Assembly: GCA_050251195.1 (NCBI GenBank)
Contig: JBFWNG010000015.1
Span: forward strand, 1 to 64,000
Length of the DNA stretch: 64,000 nt
Direction of reading: 5' to 3'
Source of the DNA: JBFWNG01 sp050251195
GTDB lineage: Bacteria > Bdellovibrionota_B > Oligoflexia > Oligoflexales > Oligoflexaceae
A program made the position numbers and the translations under genes. Numbering within the stretch: the stretch's first letter is position 1; every line of letters starts with the position of its first letter. Below are positions 33,500 to 41,666 of the stretch, piece by piece. The notes beneath the pieces are model-generated. The model was given only the letters and a program-made list of their open reading frames with translations, searched no databases and was not told where the DNA came from.

Positions 33500-34627
33500 A
33501 TGCAACAATTTTCGGCTGCAGACAAAATATGCAAGATATCCAACCCTTTCGACTGGACGCCCGAGGGCAACGCATTGATGGTCGAAGCGTGCAGGGAAAT
33601 GGCAAGCTTTCATTACAAGCAAAACCCCGACATTCAAAAGCTCTATAACAAGTATTCCTTTGATCCAGCATCTCTTCGCAGTACGACGGATTTAGAGCGA
33701 ATTCCCTCCTTAGGCGTTCATGCGATGAAATACTTTCTGTTTTCCTCGCTTCCAGACTCAGCTGCTGTTTTGAAGCTGACTTCTTCGGGAACCCGAGGAC
33801 AGAAAACGCAAATTTGGTTTGACCAACAGAGTTTGGATCGCGCGCAAAGCATGTTGGACGGATTATGGCGGCAACAAGGGCTTGTTACCGAATCGCCCGT
33901 CAATTACTTGATGTTTATATACGATCCCAAGGACGCATCCGATCTGGGCATAGCCTTTTCTATTGCTAACCAAATGCGTTTTGCGCCGGCACGAGATACA
34001 TTCTTCGCGATTCGTAAGAACAAGGAAGGCCAATGGTTCTTGGATATGGCCGGCGTTATGGCTAAGCTCGAGGAATATGCTAAGACGCAGTGCGAACTTC
34101 GAATCCACGGTATTCCGTCGTTTATTTTCGAGGCAATGACCGCGCTTAAGACCATAGGAAAGTCATTTGAATTTCCGAAGAGTCACGTGCTAACAGGCGG
34201 CGGTTGGAAGGCCGCGGAAGACAAGAAAGTGACGAAAGAATATTTTTATGAGATGCTGCAAGAAACCTTGGGAATCAAAGACGAAAACGTTCTCGATGGT
34301 TACGGAATGGCCGAACATTCGGCTCCGTATATGGAGTGCCGGCTTCATCGATTTCATATCCCTGTCTACTGCCGAATCATCATCAGAGATCCGGCAACCA
34401 TGCGTTCACTGTCTCTAGGAGAGCAAGGATTGATAGAACTCCTCACACCCTTCAATTCGATGATGCCAAATCTTTCGGTGCTTTCGACCGATATCGGCCA
34501 ATTGGACAAGGACAAGTGCCGATGCGGTTATCAATCTCCAACGTTTACTCTGCTTGGTCGTGGAGGGCTTAAAAAGCATAAGGGATGCGCCTTAACAGCC
34601 AGCGAAGTTGTAAAGAGGCGCGCATGA
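33500..34627 (+). CDS. LuxE-like acyl-protein synthetase
   Basis: A 375-residue protein of the LuxE acyl-protein synthetase family. In luminous bacteria LuxE activates a fatty acid as acyl-AMP and passes the acyl group to LuxC. The family is seen in FDWTPEGNALMVEACREMA (residues about 17-35), LTSSGTRGQKTQIWF (about 93-107), LDGYGMAEHSAPYMECR (about 257-273) and a C-terminal CRCGYQSPTFTLLGRGG with a terminal lysine. ATG 33500 is favoured over GTG 33494 because TAAGG lies seven bases upstream of it. The stop overlaps the LuxC-fusion ATG. Its presence next to a LuxC domain argues that acyl transfer to LuxC is conserved. Confidence 0.92.
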   Translation: MQQFSAADKICKISNPFDWTPEGNALMVEACREMASFHYKQNPDIQKLYNKYSFDPASLRSTTDLERIPSLGVHAMKYFLFSSLPDSAAVLKLTSSGTRGQKTQIWFDQQSLDRAQSMLDGLWRQQGLVTESPVNYLMFIYDPKDASDLGIAFSIANQMRFAPARDTFFAIRKNKEGQWFLDMAGVMAKLEEYAKTQCELRIHGIPSFIFEAMTALKTIGKSFEFPKSHVLTGGGWKAAEDKKVTKEYFYEMLQETLGIKDENVLDGYGMAEHSAPYMECRLHRFHIPVYCRIIIRDPATMRSLSLGEQGLIELLTPFNSMMPNLSVLSTDIGQLDKDKCRCGYQSPTFTLLGRGGLKKHKGCALTASEVVKRRA

Positions 34628-37284
34628 GCATGCAATCACGTTACATCTTTGGAAGATGGGAAGCGAACTCTAAACCTCTCGACGCTGAAGACGCCCTGGA
34701 GATTTGCCGTGAAGCCAAAAAGGTGCGGGAAATCTATGGTTCGTATCCCCTTGAAAAGGTCTTCTTGTTGTTGGATGTTTTGAAGGAAAAATGGAAGAGA
34801 AGCGATTATCAAGGTCGGGTGGAAGCATTCGAACGCCTCCCCGCGGAGACGGGATTTTCGCCTGCCATGATCAAGATCGGTCTCGATTTTCTCGAACACC
34901 TACTGGATTCCACACAGCTTAAGCGGAAGTTGGAAGTGGAGTTGCGAGGTATACCGCGACAGTTTCACTTTCATTTTGACCCTCAGACCGTAACTCTCAA
35001 ACAATGGCAGCCCTTGGGAACGATGTTGCATGTGCTAGCGGGTAACGTGTTTCTCGGGGGCGTTGGTTCGCTTCTCGAAGGGCTTATCACAGGTAACGTC
35101 TCGATTCTTAAGATGGCGTCACACGAAAAAGTATTCATGCCGCTCTTTATCAAAAGTATTCAGGAGTGCGACCGGGACGGAATTGTCGCAAAATCAATCT
35201 CTCTCGTTGAATACAGTTCCCACCAGACTGAGGTTATTGCCGCTTTTAAGAGCGAGGTGGACGGAATTGTAGTGTGGGGAGGCGAGGAGTCTGTGCGCGC
35301 ATACCGAGATCAGCTGCCTGCTCGAACGAAACTTATAGTGTTCGGACCAAAACTCAGCCTTGCCTGGGTCACAAAATCGGGGCTTAAATCACAGTCTGCA
35401 AAAGCTCTGGGGAAACAACTCGCTAACGAATTGTCTATTTGGGATCAAAACGCGTGTACGGCACCTCAAATATGCTACGTCGAGGGCGAAGAGAACGCCG
35501 ATACATTGATCGACGAACTTGCAAAGGCTCTCGAAGAAAAGCAGAAAGAACTGCCCATTGGAGAGGTCGATCTTCAGGCAGCCGTTGAAATAAGGAAAAT
35601 TCGGACGTTGGAAGAATGCGCGGAGTTCCGCGGGAGCGGCAGGCTCAGGGCGTCTAAGGGCGGCATGCAATGGACCGTTTGGAAGGGGCGAGATCTAACA
35701 TTAGAGTCGTCTCCTCTGCACCGGAGTCTGAGCATCGTGCCTTATTCGCAGGAACACGAGGTCTTGGAAGAAATCGCGAAATTTCGAGGTTACGTTCAGA
35801 CTGTGGGGCTGGAGGCTGTTGACAGCCAGTACTGGGATATTCAAAGAAAACTCATGAATTTCGGTGTCGTGAGGATATTGCCTCTTGGACAGATGTCCGG
35901 CGGATACGTGGACGATCCCCATGACGGAGCCTACGACTTGCCGCAGTATCTCAACCTGGTTTTCACAAGGACGCCCGGTACGTTGCCGCAAATCGACCCG
36001 ATCGACTTAATTCCCGAATCCCACCGGCTTGATATTATCAACCAGCGGCTGAGAGAACTGCTCTCAGAGGCAGCGAAGTCGGAGTACTATTCCAAATACG
36101 ACAACCTTCGCAAAATCGACAACATCGGCGATTTGGTCATGATCCCCATATTGACCGGTGAGCAAATGGCGGCTTCCATGCCTCCCGGATCGACTGCACT
36201 GCAAACAACGAAGGACTGGCACGGGGGCTACGTTTCCCGAAGCGGTGGTTCTACCGGCGAGCCAAAATTTTCAATTTACGACGAGCATGATTGGAAGGCG
36301 ATGATTCAGAATGCTGCAAGGGTTTTCCGCGCTCTTGGGATGCAGAAAGACGATCGGCTTGCAAACTGCATGTTAGCTGGCGATTTATACGGCGGCTTTA
36401 TTTCTTTTGATCACGTCAACACCCTCGTGGGAGTGACGACTTTTGCAATTGGTCATGCACTTTCACCCGAATTGTTCTATAAGTTGTGGAAGAATTTTAA
36501 TATCAATGCCATTCAGGGAGTGCCTGCTGCCGTTGTGCCGGTGCTGCGGACCATCAAGAAAGAACATTCTGAATTCACGCTTGAAAAAGTCATATACGCC
36601 GGTCAACCAATGAGCAAAGCAGATTGCGACTGGTTGAACCAGACCCTGGGCGTTAAGAGAGTCGCGAGCGTGGTCGGGGCGAATGACGGCGGCCAGATCG
36701 CTTATCAATGCGAAAAAATGTCAGGTGCAATGCATCATATCGTTGATGATTTTAACTATATTGAAATTGTTGACCAAGAGGACAATCCGGTTCCCGCTGG
36801 CATGGAAGGTCGCATAATCATCACCTCACTTCTCAAGAAGGCTTTCCCGCTGATTCGCTATGATATAGGGGATTGGGGGCGCATTGTTCCTGGACTTTGC
36901 AGTTGTGGTCGAACCAGTCGTGTACTGGAGTTTATGGGGCGCTCTGGAGATGACATGAGCCTTGGACTGCTCAACATAAAAGTTTCGGATTTTGAAGCAG
37001 CCTTGGATTCCATTCCGTTCACAGCATTACAACTTATCGGGGTTGGAGGAGACAAAGGCGAGATTCTCCAAGTGAACGTGGAAATCGATTCCGCCGAAAA
37101 AGACATTGGAGAAAAAATTCACAACCTGTTGGTCACAAAGATGGAGAAACTCAAACATCGTCTGCACGAAGGTACCTTAGCGAAACTCGAAGTCAAAATT
37201 TTTGAGCCAGGAACGCTTCCGCGAAACGCTCGAACGGGAAAAGTGAAGAAAGTAATTGATCAAAGAAATAGGGGACAAACGTAA
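34624..37284 (+). CDS. LuxC acyl-CoA reductase fused to a PaaK-like adenylating module
   Basis: An 886-residue fusion. Residues 1-450 are a LuxC acyl-CoA reductase: LHVLAGNVFLGG near 135-146, the nucleotide-binding GIVVWGGEESV (about 215-224), and catalytic Cys278 in SIWDQNACTAPQ, where LuxC holds its acyl-thioester; the domain ends PHDGAYDLPQ (432-441). Residues about 460-886 are a complete second adenylating module of the PaaK type: SRSGGSTGEPK at 538-548, RYDIGDWG and CSCGRTSRVL further on, and LPRNARTGKVKKV at the end. Start ATG 34624 overlaps the LuxE-like stop (ATGA); MSMQSR also begins the domain. The fusion could activate, hold and reduce an acyl group to an aldehyde in one chain. A LuxC-adenylation fusion is not one I recognise. 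Confidence 0.9.
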   Translation: MSMQSRYIFGRWEANSKPLDAEDALEICREAKKVREIYGSYPLEKVFLLLDVLKEKWKRSDYQGRVEAFERLPAETGFSPAMIKIGLDFLEHLLDSTQLKRKLEVELRGIPRQFHFHFDPQTVTLKQWQPLGTMLHVLAGNVFLGGVGSLLEGLITGNVSILKMASHEKVFMPLFIKSIQECDRDGIVAKSISLVEYSSHQTEVIAAFKSEVDGIVVWGGEESVRAYRDQLPARTKLIVFGPKLSLAWVTKSGLKSQSAKALGKQLANELSIWDQNACTAPQICYVEGEENADTLIDELAKALEEKQKELPIGEVDLQAAVEIRKIRTLEECAEFRGSGRLRASKGGMQWTVWKGRDLTLESSPLHRSLSIVPYSQEHEVLEEIAKFRGYVQTVGLEAVDSQYWDIQRKLMNFGVVRILPLGQMSGGYVDDPHDGAYDLPQYLNLVFTRTPGTLPQIDPIDLIPESHRLDIINQRLRELLSEAAKSEYYSKYDNLRKIDNIGDLVMIPILTGEQMAASMPPGSTALQTTKDWHGGYVSRSGGSTGEPKFSIYDEHDWKAMIQNAARVFRALGMQKDDRLANCMLAGDLYGGFISFDHVNTLVGVTTFAIGHALSPELFYKLWKNFNINAIQGVPAAVVPVLRTIKKEHSEFTLEKVIYAGQPMSKADCDWLNQTLGVKRVASVVGANDGGQIAYQCEKMSGAMHHIVDDFNYIEIVDQEDNPVPAGMEGRIIITSLLKKAFPLIRYDIGDWGRIVPGLCSCGRTSRVLEFMGRSGDDMSLGLLNIKVSDFEAALDSIPFTALQLIGVGGDKGEILQVNVEIDSAEKDIGEKIHNLLVTKMEKLKHRLHEGTLAKLEVKIFEPGTLPRNARTGKVKKVIDQRNRGQT

Positions 37285-37404
37285 GTTTTATCCAGAAACC
37301 TTCACAATCTGCACTCCTAAGCTACTGAAAAAACTCTCAACTTTTCAACTTTCGTTCCGAAGTTTTTACCAGAACTTTGGTTAATAAACATATCGAGTAA
37401 GTTT

Positions 37405-38934
37405 ATGAGAAAAAAAATTCTAGCGGCAATTGTTGGCGTGACGATTTTGGCATGTTTCACTCTCAGCGTAGCGGAATACTTCGTCGAGAAAAAGATGCTA
37501 TCCGAACAACTCGTCGAGAAGGCTATGCTCATCACCAAGTCGTTTGTGCCGACTGCCCTTGACGCAGTTTCTGGCGGTAACGTTATGCTGTTGCAAAGCC
37601 GCGATGCTGTTCTCAAATATGAAAGTTATTCAAACCTTTTGTTCATGAAGGTGTCTGGCAAAAGCGACGGAATGGAGGCGAGTTCTTTTTCGGAGGCGAT
37701 TCCACCAACCGCAGTTGAGTCAGCCTATATAAGTCCAACGGCTTCTCCCGCGGTGCAACAAACATTGTCATCTGAAACGTCATTAAGATCCGCGGATGCT
37801 GAGGACGGTTCGTATTTGGACGGAGATTTTCTTCATGTCAAATCTACCCTCGGCACTAAAAATGGCGGTTACTTGTACGCCATTTACGATGTTTCGGACC
37901 TAGCTTCCATCGGTACGTCAATCGCTACTCGAAACGCCATGCTCAATCTCGGCGTCATAATCGCAAGCGGAATCATCGGCTTCTGGCTTACGGGGCAACT
38001 GGCCTCCACAATTAGCGGAGAAATCTCAACGTTGGAAGAGATCTCAGAAAAAACGAAGAAGGTTAGCAAGAACATGACCCATAGTGCGTCAAGTATTTCG
38101 TCCTTCTTCTCCGATCAGATGCGTTCCATGAACGATATGACTAAATCCATGCAGGAAATCGAAAACACCGCGCAGAAGACGATGGCTCAGGCGAAAGAGT
38201 GCTTTGAAGCGGTAAATAATGCCCGGAGGGAATCGGACTCGGGACTTCGAGACCTTGAAGCCGTGTCGGAAGCTATGACGGAGATTGCAAGGTCTAGCGC
38301 CGACCTACGCGAGTTTCAGAATAATATCAACTTGATCAGACAAAAGACTGGGCTCATCAACGATATCGTCTTTAAAACACAGCTCCTGTCTTTTAACGCC
38401 TCAATCGAAGCATCTCGTGCCGGTCAACACGGACGTGGTTTCGCGATCGTTGCGGGCGAAGTAGGGCAGCTCGCAAAGATGAGCGGTGACGCGGCAGCAG
38501 GTATCAACGAGATCATTGAAAAGACAGACCGGCAGATTCAAAAGTCCTTGGGGCAAATCGACGCCCGTGTTCATAGAGGCGAAGAGGTTACGAAGAAAAC
38601 AAAGGGCACGTTCGAAATTATTAATAGGGAAATCAGTGTCGCCAACCAAGAGGTTTTAGCTACTCAGACCGCCGTGACAAATCAACTTAACCTTATACAG
38701 GCAATAACGAGTTCCGTGGGAAATGTTCTAGTGTTGTTAGAAGATCAACAGAACAACGTGCAGACGAACACGAAAATAGCCAAGGAAATTGATGTCCTTT
38801 CCTCTGACCTTTACAACCTTGGCAAGAAGCTTGGAAATATCGTGACTTCTAACAACCGAGCAATGCGCATTGTTGCGACACAGTTTATCGAAGAAGAGAG
38901 CGAATCGCTGCTTACCCAATCGGAAGCGGCTTAA
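37405..38934 (+). CDS. Methyl-accepting chemotaxis protein
   Basis: A 509-residue chemoreceptor. Membrane segments lie at about 5-24 and 176-197, enclosing a sensor of about 150 residues with no recognised ligand domain. Residues about 200-500 are the signalling helices; the hairpin tip is NDIVFKTQLLSFNASIEASRAG with GRGFAIVAGEVGQLA following. The tip core is typical, though FKTQLLSFNAS differs from the common AxQTNLLALNAA, so it may couple to a distinct CheA/CheW cluster. There is no CheR-binding pentapeptide at the end. It lies on the same strand, 120 bases after the lux-like operon, and may sense its product. Confidence 0.92.
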   Translation: MRKKILAAIVGVTILACFTLSVAEYFVEKKMLSEQLVEKAMLITKSFVPTALDAVSGGNVMLLQSRDAVLKYESYSNLLFMKVSGKSDGMEASSFSEAIPPTAVESAYISPTASPAVQQTLSSETSLRSADAEDGSYLDGDFLHVKSTLGTKNGGYLYAIYDVSDLASIGTSIATRNAMLNLGVIIASGIIGFWLTGQLASTISGEISTLEEISEKTKKVSKNMTHSASSISSFFSDQMRSMNDMTKSMQEIENTAQKTMAQAKECFEAVNNARRESDSGLRDLEAVSEAMTEIARSSADLREFQNNINLIRQKTGLINDIVFKTQLLSFNASIEASRAGQHGRGFAIVAGEVGQLAKMSGDAAAGINEIIEKTDRQIQKSLGQIDARVHRGEEVTKKTKGTFEIINREISVANQEVLATQTAVTNQLNLIQAITSSVGNVLVLLEDQQNNVQTNTKIAKEIDVLSSDLYNLGKKLGNIVTSNNRAMRIVATQFIEEESESLLTQSEAA

Positions 38935-38963
38935 TCTTTTATAAAATTTTATGGAGGTCTCCA

Positions 38964-39455
38964 ATGAAACAGCTCGCAATCCTTTTGTCTTTGTTTGCCA
39001 TTGGTGCAAACGCCGCAGAATTACCTAAGGATTGGAAAACATGGAAAAGTGTTAAAACGCCCCTCGTGGAAGTTGGCGCTGTTCCTGATTGTAAAGCTGA
39101 CGTCAGCAAACTGCCGACCATTTATCAAAAGACCGTTGCAACATATTGCAACCTCCGGCCACAGGGTCCTGGTAAAGTGCAGGTCCTGGTAAAACCCGAT
39201 CAAATCGACGCTTATAAAGCGCGAAATGGCAGCTTCAAAGACGGCGCCGCCACGGCCCTCTATTTTCCTGAGATAAAGGCTATGCTTCTGACAAGTTATA
39301 AGGGAGGCCAACCGGTCTATTCGGTCCATCAAGAGGACGGCAAAGACATTACTGCTGCAAGCGGAGCATTGTCGGTTCAAGCATGCACGGAGTGCCACAC
39401 CGGCTACGCGGCTTTCTGTAAGGGCGGTCAGTGCGGAACCTATAAAGGTGAGTAA
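38964..39455 (+). CDS. Small periplasmic c-type cytochrome-like protein
   Basis: A 163-residue exported protein with signal peptide ending GANAA (about residue 18). It has one CXXCH site, CTECH at 141-145, near the C-terminus, and further cysteines at 43 and 62 plus two near the end (CKGGQC). The overall layout, with one haem site close to the C-terminus after a mostly beta domain (GSFKDGAATALYF, AMLLTSYKGGQPVYSV), resembles cytochrome P460-type proteins, but this is by eye. Ribosome site GGAGG at 38952-38956. It follows the chemoreceptor closely and may be cotranscribed. Electron transfer or ligand-binding role unknown. Confidence 0.8.
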   Translation: MKQLAILLSLFAIGANAAELPKDWKTWKSVKTPLVEVGAVPDCKADVSKLPTIYQKTVATYCNLRPQGPGKVQVLVKPDQIDAYKARNGSFKDGAATALYFPEIKAMLLTSYKGGQPVYSVHQEDGKDITAASGALSVQACTECHTGYAAFCKGGQCGTYKGE

Positions 39456-39575
39456 GAACAGGGTATAACGGCGGCAGACAATGCCGTCAAATCGCTTGAA
39501 TCCCATCTTTCCGTTGCTTCGATAGGGTCAAACTGTTAGATAAGATCCTTTACAACGAAGCAACGGGAGTTGGGC

Positions 39576-40115
39576 TTGAATAAGACAAATCTAAAGAAGG
39601 AAGTTTCTGACCTCACTAAGGAAATAGACTTCGCGAAAAAGAAATATCAGGTGACATTCGACACGACCGAGGGTCCCATTAAACTGGAGCTATATCCTAA
39701 GGTAGCCCCTAAGCACTGTGCCAATATAGTTGCTTTATCGAAGTTGGGTTTTTACGATAACCTTAATTTTCACCGGGTGATCAAGGGCTTTGTTATACAG
39801 GGCGGATGCCCAGTTGGCAATGGAACGGGCGGACCGGGTTATCAGGTCGATGCCGAATTTAGCGAGATTCCTCATGAAGCCGGTGTTCTATCCATGGCGC
39901 GCGCTCAAGACCCCAATTCTGCAGGATCACAGTTTTTCCTTTGCCTCGAAAAAGTTCCTTACCTCGACAGACAGTACACTGTTTTTGGTAAGACTGCTGA
40001 CGATGAGAGCCTCAGCATAGTTAGAAAAATTGGCGCTACGGAAACAGATCCTAACGATCGCCCCAGAACAGAAGTAAAAATCAAAACGGCGACAGTCACT
40101 GAGAGTCCCCTCTAA
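39576..40115 (+). CDS. ppiB: Peptidyl-prolyl cis-trans isomerase, cyclophilin type
   Basis: A 179-residue cytoplasmic cyclophilin, which speeds folding at proline bonds. Core motifs are FDTTEGPIKLELYP, FHRVIKGFVIQGGCP (catalytic Arg), GSQFFLCL and LDRQYTVFGK. The start is placed at TTG 39576 because GGGAG lies six bases upstream; a TTG at 39570 would have no spacing. An unusual 25-residue N-terminal extension precedes the domain, and a short C-terminal segment follows. It lies upstream of, and convergent with, a TIGR02147-type regulator whose end overlaps by four bases. Confidence 0.92.
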   Translation: MNKTNLKKEVSDLTKEIDFAKKKYQVTFDTTEGPIKLELYPKVAPKHCANIVALSKLGFYDNLNFHRVIKGFVIQGGCPVGNGTGGPGYQVDAEFSEIPHEAGVLSMARAQDPNSAGSQFFLCLEKVPYLDRQYTVFGKTADDESLSIVRKIGATETDPNDRPRTEVKIKTATVTESPL

Positions 40116-40951
40116 GGGAATTCGAAGTACGGAAATAACGAAAAATGCAAAGTCACGACCTTTTGGCACTGATCCTTGGTCGTGACTTTCTTATTGGATT
40201 CCTCGAGAATCCGAAGGCTCATACTTCGGATTTCGCGAACAATGCTTTCGTAGGTTTCTTCATTACACGGAATCGTGACGCTGCCGAAAAATCGCTTCTG
40301 AACGGGCCACGCTAATGTTTCTAAAGCGAGTTTGAGATTTGCCATGTGGTGGCGCTTTATCTCGTTTTGATCCATGTCCCATTTCGTCGTGATGTCCGAG
40401 AGATCAAAATTGCAAGTATTACCCTTCATCGTCAACACGCCATGACGCGTCAATACCTCAAAAGCTTGTTCAAGCTGATCTAACTCAATGGGAAACGGAC
40501 ATGCCGCCAAGACAGCTGTTTCGACCTCGGCACGAGTCATTCCGTCAAACATCATAGCGGCCATCTTGATATACCATGCTACCGTATGGCCGATGATTTG
40601 ATACTTTGTGTCCGCGAGATCAGGGCCTTGGAGGTTGCTGCGCATGGCCCGAAGCTGTTCAGCCAGTCCTTTTCGGGCTTCTTCGCTGGTTTCGCGATTG
40701 TAGAGAAACAGTGCCTTAAGATACTGTTTTTCCTTCGTATTTGGCTTCAGAAGATTCAACATTTTCTCAAAGTTAGGCATGGAAAAATGCCGCTTTTTCG
40801 ATATGACAAGGTGGAAATGGTTGGGGGAGCTTAATTGGAGTTGTTTTGCCACAAAGCGAAAAGACATCTTTTTGTTCGCTTTTTTCAGCTCCCAGAACCA
40901 GTCGTGGAGCAGCTCCCGATAGTCCAAGTAACTTAGGATGTTAAGATCCAT
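40112..40951 (-). CDS. TIGR02147/DUF4423 family regulator (3)
   Basis: A 279-residue member of the TIGR02147 family. The N-terminus MDLNILSYLDYRELLHDWFW and KMSFRFVAKQLQLSSPNHFHLVIS, split over residues about 1-55, form the helix-turn-helix, with an extra HFHLVIS variant close to the canonical family pattern (YLDYRxxLxDxFxxxK). The C-terminal part has LVAWYIKMAAMMFDG-like helices and the closing signature IRSMSLRILEESN. It lies divergent from the lipoprotein at 41066, with a 114-base gap, so it is placed to control it. It is the most family-typical of the three members in the window. Confidence 0.9.
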   Translation of the reverse strand: MDLNILSYLDYRELLHDWFWELKKANKKMSFRFVAKQLQLSSPNHFHLVISKKRHFSMPNFEKMLNLLKPNTKEKQYLKALFLYNRETSEEARKGLAEQLRAMRSNLQGPDLADTKYQIIGHTVAWYIKMAAMMFDGMTRAEVETAVLAACPFPIELDQLEQAFEVLTRHGVLTMKGNTCNFDLSDITTKWDMDQNEIKRHHMANLKLALETLAWPVQKRFFGSVTIPCNEETYESIVREIRSMSLRILEESNKKVTTKDQCQKVVTLHFSLFPYFEFP

Positions 40952-41065
40952 AGAAGGTTCCCCAGTATACGCTCTGAATACGGAAAGCTGCTGAAATCAT
41001 TAAATAATATTGTCGATCTTCCGAAGAGTATACTATGCTGAGGGTATCAGCTCAAGGTGGATCAT

Positions 41066-41575
41066 ATGAGAATACAAATCCGAGGTCTTCATTCTTGCGC
41101 AGAAGTCATTCTGCTGGGTCTACTGCTCACGGCTTGCGGCGAACCGAATGGCGGCATCGTCGATAACGGTGTACGACCAAAAGACAAGGACAAAGAAGAG
41201 GTCGAGCCTCAGGCGGACAGAAGCGAAGTTGGCGAGCCAGACGTTGCAGAGTTTGCGACAGTTGAAGTCGTCTTGGATAATACATACGAGGTGCAACTCC
41301 CATTAGGATTTGCCCTCGATCCAGCTTCGAAGTCAGGCGAGCAAACTTTCAGGCTCGATGAAAAGTTTGTAACGTTTGCAGTGGCGTCAGAGGTCGTTCC
41401 AAGTTGTTCCGAAACAGCCCCTGCACCCAATGAGTTTGGTGTGGAAGTATCTGCTTGTAGCACAACTCTGGCTTACTTAACGATCCCTAACGTCAGTGTC
41501 GTCAGCATGCGGCATAATATAGGAATCACTCAGGCGGATATAGTCACATCAACATTCCGGCTGCCTCCTAAGTAG
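41066..41575 (+). CDS. Small lipoprotein
   Basis: A 169-residue lipoprotein (lipobox LTAC; ATG 41066 after AAGGTGG). A charged linker (DNGVRPKDKDKEEVEPQ) separates it from a beta-rich domain of about 110 residues with two cysteines (SCSETAPAP and EVSACSTTL). No family recognised. It is divergent from regulator (3) and precedes the secreted beta-propeller protein by 91 bases. Confidence 0.82.
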   Translation: MRIQIRGLHSCAEVILLGLLLTACGEPNGGIVDNGVRPKDKDKEEVEPQADRSEVGEPDVAEFATVEVVLDNTYEVQLPLGFALDPASKSGEQTFRLDEKFVTFAVASEVVPSCSETAPAPNEFGVEVSACSTTLAYLTIPNVSVVSMRHNIGITQADIVTSTFRLPPK

Positions 41576-41666
41576 TTTTCTGCAAAACCTTTTCACACAA
41601 AAACGAGAAATTCTTCTCGCAATGGACTCGTACGTTTTGAAAAAGCCATAGAGAAAGGAGAGACTC

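Noticed and set aside
28247..37284. Bioluminescence operon
   Set aside because: No LuxA, LuxB or LuxD gene is present, so light production cannot be claimed.
41604..41619. Hairpin CGAGAA-TTCTCG after the gene at 41066
   Set aside because: Short stem and no T run, so not called a terminator.
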